Of a DNA stretch of 64,000 nt, positions 60,920-64,000 are shown piece by piece. A program made the translations under genes and the position numbers. The stretch is from the NCBI GenBank assembly GCA_016882265.1, contig VGVB01000005.1:1-64000 (forward strand), read 5' to 3'. The first letter of the stretch is position 1. Every line of letters begins with the position of its first letter. The notes below the pieces were generated by a model. That model was not told where the DNA came from, made no database searches, and saw nothing but the letters and a program-made list of their open reading frames with translations. This stretch comes from Gammaproteobacteria bacterium. Lineage in GTDB: Bacteria > Pseudomonadota > Gammaproteobacteria > Steroidobacterales > Steroidobacteraceae.

Positions 60920-62995
60920 GTGAGCGGGGCGACGAGCGATCGGCTGAATCCGGCGCAGGCCGCGGCGGCGCAATTCGAGCGGCTGGACGGGTCCGGGCGG
61001 TTCACGGCCCCCGGATTGCTGGTGATTGCCGGAGCCGGCACCGGCAAGACCAGCACGCTCGCGCATCGGGTCGCGCATCTGGTCCGTGCCGGTGTGGACC
61101 CGGCGCGCATCCTGCTGCTGACCTTCACGCGGCGCGCCGCTGTGGAAATGACCCGCCGCGCGGAACGGATCGCGGCCGCGGCGCCCGGTGAACGGCACGC
61201 CGGCGCAGCACCGAAGCTGCGGCTGCCCTGGTCCGGTACCTTTCACTCGGTGGCTAACCGGCTGCTGCGCGAACACGCGCTGCGCCTCGGCCTCGCACCG
61301 CAGTTCACGGTACTGGACCGCGGCGATGCCACCGACCTGATGGACGTGGTCCGGCACGAACTCGGCCTCGCCGACCTGCGGCGCCGCTTCCCGCGCAAGG
61401 ACACCTGCGTGGCGATTCACTCGCGCTGCGTCAACAGCGGGCAGCCGCTCGAGGACGTGCTGGCCCGCGACTACCCCTGGTGCGCGGAGCGGGCCGCGGA
61501 ACTGCGCGAGCTGTTCCGCGCCTACGTCGCGCGCAAGCTCGCGCATCAGGCGCTCGACTACGACGACCTGCTGCTGTGCTGGTGCAGCGCACTGCAGGAT
61601 CCCGCACTGGCGCGGGCCATGGGCGCGCGCTTCGATCAGGTGCTGGTCGACGAATACCAGGACGTCAACGCGCTGCAGGCGCAGATCGTCTTCGCCCTGA
61701 AGCCGGATGGCGCGGGTGTTACCGCGGTCGGCGACGACGCGCAGGCCATCTATTCGTTCCGCGGTGCCGCGGTCGACAACATCCTGGATTTCCCGGCGCG
61801 CTGCACGCCAGCGGCGGCGGTCATCGTGCTGGAACGCAACTATCGCTCGTGCCAGCCGATCCTCGATACCGCCAATGCGCTGCTGGCGGGCGCCGGCCGG
61901 CAGTACCGCAAGGCGCTGCTGGCGGTGCGCGGCGGCGGCAGGCGGCCGCGGCTGGTGACGCTGCTGGACGAGCAGCAGCAGGCCGCGTACGTCGTGCAGG
62001 CCGTGCTGCGGCGACGCGAGGAGGGCACGGCGCTGCGCCGTCAGGCCGTGCTGTTTCGCAGCGCGTCGCACAGCGACCGGCTGGAAGTCGAACTGCTGCG
62101 GGCCGACATTCCGTTCGTGAAGTACGGTGGCCTGCGTTTCCTCGAGGCCGCGCACGTCAAGGACCTGCTGGCGCTGCTGCGCTGGGCCGATAACCCGCAC
62201 AACGGCCTGGCCGCGTTCCGCGTGCTGCAGTTGCTGCCGGGCATGGGTCCGGCCCACGCGGATCGCTGCTGGCGACAGTTCGCCGCAGCCGGGCATCGCT
62301 TCGGCATGCTGATGGAATTTGCCGCGCCGCCGGGGGCCGCCGGCGCCTGGCCGGAATTCGCGCGGCTGCTGGCAACTCTCGGCGGTCCGCTGGCGCCGTG
62401 GCCCGGCCAGCTCACGCTCGCTGCGGACTGGTACGGCCCGCAGCTCGAGCGCCGGTACGACGCGCCGGCCGTACGCAGCGCTGACCTCGCCATGCTCGGG
62501 CAGGTGGCCGCGCAGTATCCGAGTCGCGAGCGCTTCCTGACCGAGCTGGCGCTCGACCCGCCGCAGGCGAGCGGCGACCTCGCCGGCGACCCGCTGCGCG
62601 ACGAGGACTACCTCGTGCTCTCCACCGTGCACTCGGCCAAAGGCCAGGAGTGGGATGCGGTGCACGTGCTGAACGTCAGCGACGGCAACTTCCCCTCCGA
62701 GTTCGCGACCGACAGCGACGCCGCGCTCGACGAGGAACGGCGGCTGCTGTACGTCGCGATGACCCGCGCCCGCGACGAGCTGCACCTGCTGGAACCGCTG
62801 CGCTACTACGTGACGCAGCAGCCGCCGGGCGGCGACGGCCACGTCTACGGTGCGCGCAGCCGCTTCCTCGGACCGGCGGTACTCGCGACGCTCGAGCAGG
62901 TGACCTGGGGCACGGCGCCGGCGGCCGCAGCGACGCCAGCGCCGGCCGGCGACACGGTCACCGATGTGCAGGCGCGGCTGCGGGCGCTGTGGTGA
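60920..62995 (+). CDS. UvrD/Rep-type ATP-dependent DNA helicase
   Basis: The roughly 690-residue enzyme has Walker A GAGTGKT at 38-44, TFTRRAAVEM (motif Ia), VDEYQDVNALQ (motif II), GDDAQAIYSFRGA (motif III), YRSCQPIL (motif IV), LVLSTVHSAKGQEWDAV (motif V) and VAMTRARDEL (motif VI). It should unwind DNA 3' to 5' in repair. The start is either the GTG at 60920 or an ATG at 60860; the conserved part begins after the GTG. The C-terminal tail is Ala/Pro rich and short for the family. Confidence 0.9.
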   Translation: MSGATSDRLNPAQAAAAQFERLDGSGRFTAPGLLVIAGAGTGKTSTLAHRVAHLVRAGVDPARILLLTFTRRAAVEMTRRAERIAAAAPGERHAGAAPKLRLPWSGTFHSVANRLLREHALRLGLAPQFTVLDRGDATDLMDVVRHELGLADLRRRFPRKDTCVAIHSRCVNSGQPLEDVLARDYPWCAERAAELRELFRAYVARKLAHQALDYDDLLLCWCSALQDPALARAMGARFDQVLVDEYQDVNALQAQIVFALKPDGAGVTAVGDDAQAIYSFRGAAVDNILDFPARCTPAAAVIVLERNYRSCQPILDTANALLAGAGRQYRKALLAVRGGGRRPRLVTLLDEQQQAAYVVQAVLRRREEGTALRRQAVLFRSASHSDRLEVELLRADIPFVKYGGLRFLEAAHVKDLLALLRWADNPHNGLAAFRVLQLLPGMGPAHADRCWRQFAAAGHRFGMLMEFAAPPGAAGAWPEFARLLATLGGPLAPWPGQLTLAADWYGPQLERRYDAPAVRSADLAMLGQVAAQYPSRERFLTELALDPPQASGDLAGDPLRDEDYLVLSTVHSAKGQEWDAVHVLNVSDGNFPSEFATDSDAALDEERRLLYVAMTRARDELHLLEPLRYYVTQQPPGGDGHVYGARSRFLGPAVLATLEQVTWGTAPAAAATPAPAGDTVTDVQARLRALW

Positions 62996-63001
62996 AGCGG
63001 C

Positions 63002-63868
63002 TCAGCGCCGGGCCGGCTTGCGGAACCGCAGCGTGAAGCGGTCGCTCTCGCCGATCGCCAGGTAGCGCTCGCGCTCCTGGTCGCCGAGCGTGAGCGTCGG
63101 CGGCAGCGTCCACACGCCGCGCGGATAATCCTTCGTATCGCGCGGGTTGGCGTTGATCTCACTGCTGCCGACCAGCTCGAAGCCGGCGGCCTCGGCCAGT
63201 GCGATCGCGTAGTCCTCGCGCACGTAGCCGGAACGGGCCTGCGGATCCTGCGCCGCTGAGTCCGGCGCGCGGTGCTCGACGACGCCGAGAATGCCACCCG
63301 GCCTGAGTGCGGCGTAGATCGCCGCGAGCATCGGCCCGGCGGCGTCGCGCGCCATCCAGTTGTGCAGGTTGCGGAAGGTCAGCACCAGGTCGACGCTGCC
63401 CGGCGTCACCGGCTGCAGCGCGCCCGGATGCTGCAGCGCGGTCACCACGACCCGGTCGTACAGGTCCGGCCGCGACGCCAGCTTCGCGGCGAAGGCCTGC
63501 CGCCCCTCCCGGACATACTGGCTGTCGCTGGCCGGGTCCCAGGACGCGGCGATGTAATGACCCTTGTCGCGCAGCACGGGCGCCAGGATCTCCGTGTACC
63601 AGCCGCCGGCGCCCGGCCAGACCTCCATGACCGTCATGTCGCGGCGCAGGCCGAAAAAGGTCAGCGTCTCCCGCGGATGCCGGTAGAGATCGCGCGCGGG
63701 GTTGCCCGCCGCGCGGTGCTCGCCGGCGAGCGCCGCCTCGAGCTGCGCCAGCGTCCTGGCATCGGTGACCGGCAACGGCGTGCTGCCGCCGTTCTGTGCG
63801 GCGCAGCCGGCGGTGAGCAGGATCGCCAGCGACAGGGTCACGGCAGGCAGGCGGCTGGGGGAGGGCAT
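63002..63868 (-). CDS. exported class I SAM-dependent methyltransferase-like lipoprotein
   Basis: The 288-residue protein has a lipoprotein signal (VTLSLAILLTAGC) followed by a Rossmann methyltransferase domain (MEVWPGAGGWYTEILAPVL, DLVLTFRNLHNW, LRPGGILGVVEHR). SAM is cytoplasmic, so an envelope-located methyltransferase fold is unusual; this family may bind something else. The ATG at 63868 is chosen because the signal sequence begins there. Confidence 0.8.
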   Translation of the reverse strand: MPSPSRLPAVTLSLAILLTAGCAAQNGGSTPLPVTDARTLAQLEAALAGEHRAAGNPARDLYRHPRETLTFFGLRRDMTVMEVWPGAGGWYTEILAPVLRDKGHYIAASWDPASDSQYVREGRQAFAAKLASRPDLYDRVVVTALQHPGALQPVTPGSVDLVLTFRNLHNWMARDAAGPMLAAIYAALRPGGILGVVEHRAPDSAAQDPQARSGYVREDYAIALAEAAGFELVGSSEINANPRDTKDYPRGVWTLPPTLTLGDQERERYLAIGESDRFTLRFRKPARR

Positions 63869-63887
63869 GGCGTTCTCCGCGCGCGGC

Positions 63888-64000
63888 TCAGCCCGCGCCA
63901 TCCGGTTCGAGGTAGGTGTAGCCGGCCAGTTCCGACTCGTAGAAGCGCTTCAGCGCCTGGCCCTCGGCGACCGACAGCCGGCCGTCGCGCATGGCCCGCT
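63888..64000 (-). CDS. speA: biosynthetic arginine decarboxylase, C-terminal end (partial)
   Basis: The window cuts the gene; only the last 36 residues are seen, reading DGRLSVAEGQALKRFYESEL and AGYTYLEP before the stop at 63888-63890. The final helix and GYTYLE ending are typical of SpeA, which makes agmatine from arginine for polyamine synthesis. The identification rests on this short tail. Confidence 0.6.
   Translation of the reverse strand, partial: RAMRDGRLSVAEGQALKRFYESELAGYTYLEPDGAG

Noticed and set aside
1..64000. CRISPR arrays, rRNA and tRNA genes
   Set aside because: No regularly spaced repeats with unique spacers and no conserved rRNA or tRNA sequence were seen.

Overview
The window looks like a piece of the chromosome of a GC-rich gammaproteobacterium. 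This rests on uniformly high GC, a mix of ATG and GTG starts with many ATGA overlaps, and gene content: bactofilin, DUF6491 lipoprotein, PhaR and phasin, TtcA, an RND pump and acyl-CoA dehydrogenase pairs. Lineages near Steroidobacterales, Nevskiales or Woeseiales are plausible, but this is inference and no rRNA or tRNA gene is present to settle it.

The first 17 kb is an accessory island. It opens with what may be the tail of an IS630-like transposase abutting a helicase gene without its N-terminal half. A tightly overlapping operon follows: helicase fragment, AlbA/Schlafen-type ATPase, DUF4391 protein, type III-like DNA methyltransferase, gamma-glutamylcyclotransferase-like protein and type III restriction subunit Res. 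Then come a convergent pair of metallophosphatases and a YbjN-like gene. Next is a HigB toxin with a HigA antitoxin fused to an ImmA/IrrE peptidase; this module lies between two 37-bp direct repeats and has an operator of repeated GGGAACT/AGTTCCC arms. The island ends in scar tissue: an intact Fic gene, an HD gene cut at its 3' end and joined to a second Fic gene lacking its 5' end, and a CopG/BrnA-type antitoxin with an internal deletion.

From about 18 kb the content is chromosomal. It includes an AhpD-like gene, a 2-oxoacid dehydrogenase E1 pair, a DmeF-type metal exporter and a FitAB/VapBC module. The most striking metabolic block (24.3-28.9 kb) is a five-gene set for a biotin-dependent Na+-translocating glutaconyl-CoA decarboxylase, with an acyl-CoA dehydrogenase inside it. 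That dehydrogenase has Val where decarboxylating glutaryl-CoA dehydrogenases have Tyr next to the catalytic Glu. Together they would split glutaryl-CoA oxidation from decarboxylation and save the decarboxylation energy as a sodium gradient. Two hsp20 genes with a good sigma-32 promoter follow.

The 30-48 kb part carries an M20 peptidase, an HMG-CoA lyase-like gene, a nucleotide cyclase, zinc-ribbon proteins, bactofilin, an S41 lipoprotein peptidase, an OmpA-family protein, a DUF192 protein, a PadR/HAAS pair, a GH57 glycosidase, PhaR/phasin, a MaoC hydratase and an RND efflux pair. The HAAS and GH57 genes flanking padR each have a one-base frameshift in a C run near the 5' end. The 48-64 kb part has an M32 carboxypeptidase with an altered zinc motif, TtcA, a phosphatase-ADP-ribosylhydrolase fusion, a metallopeptidase/ATP-grasp pair, a probable heteromeric acyl-CoA dehydrogenase, an S9 peptidase, a FIST protein, a GST, a UvrD-like helicase, an exported methyltransferase and the 3' end of speA.
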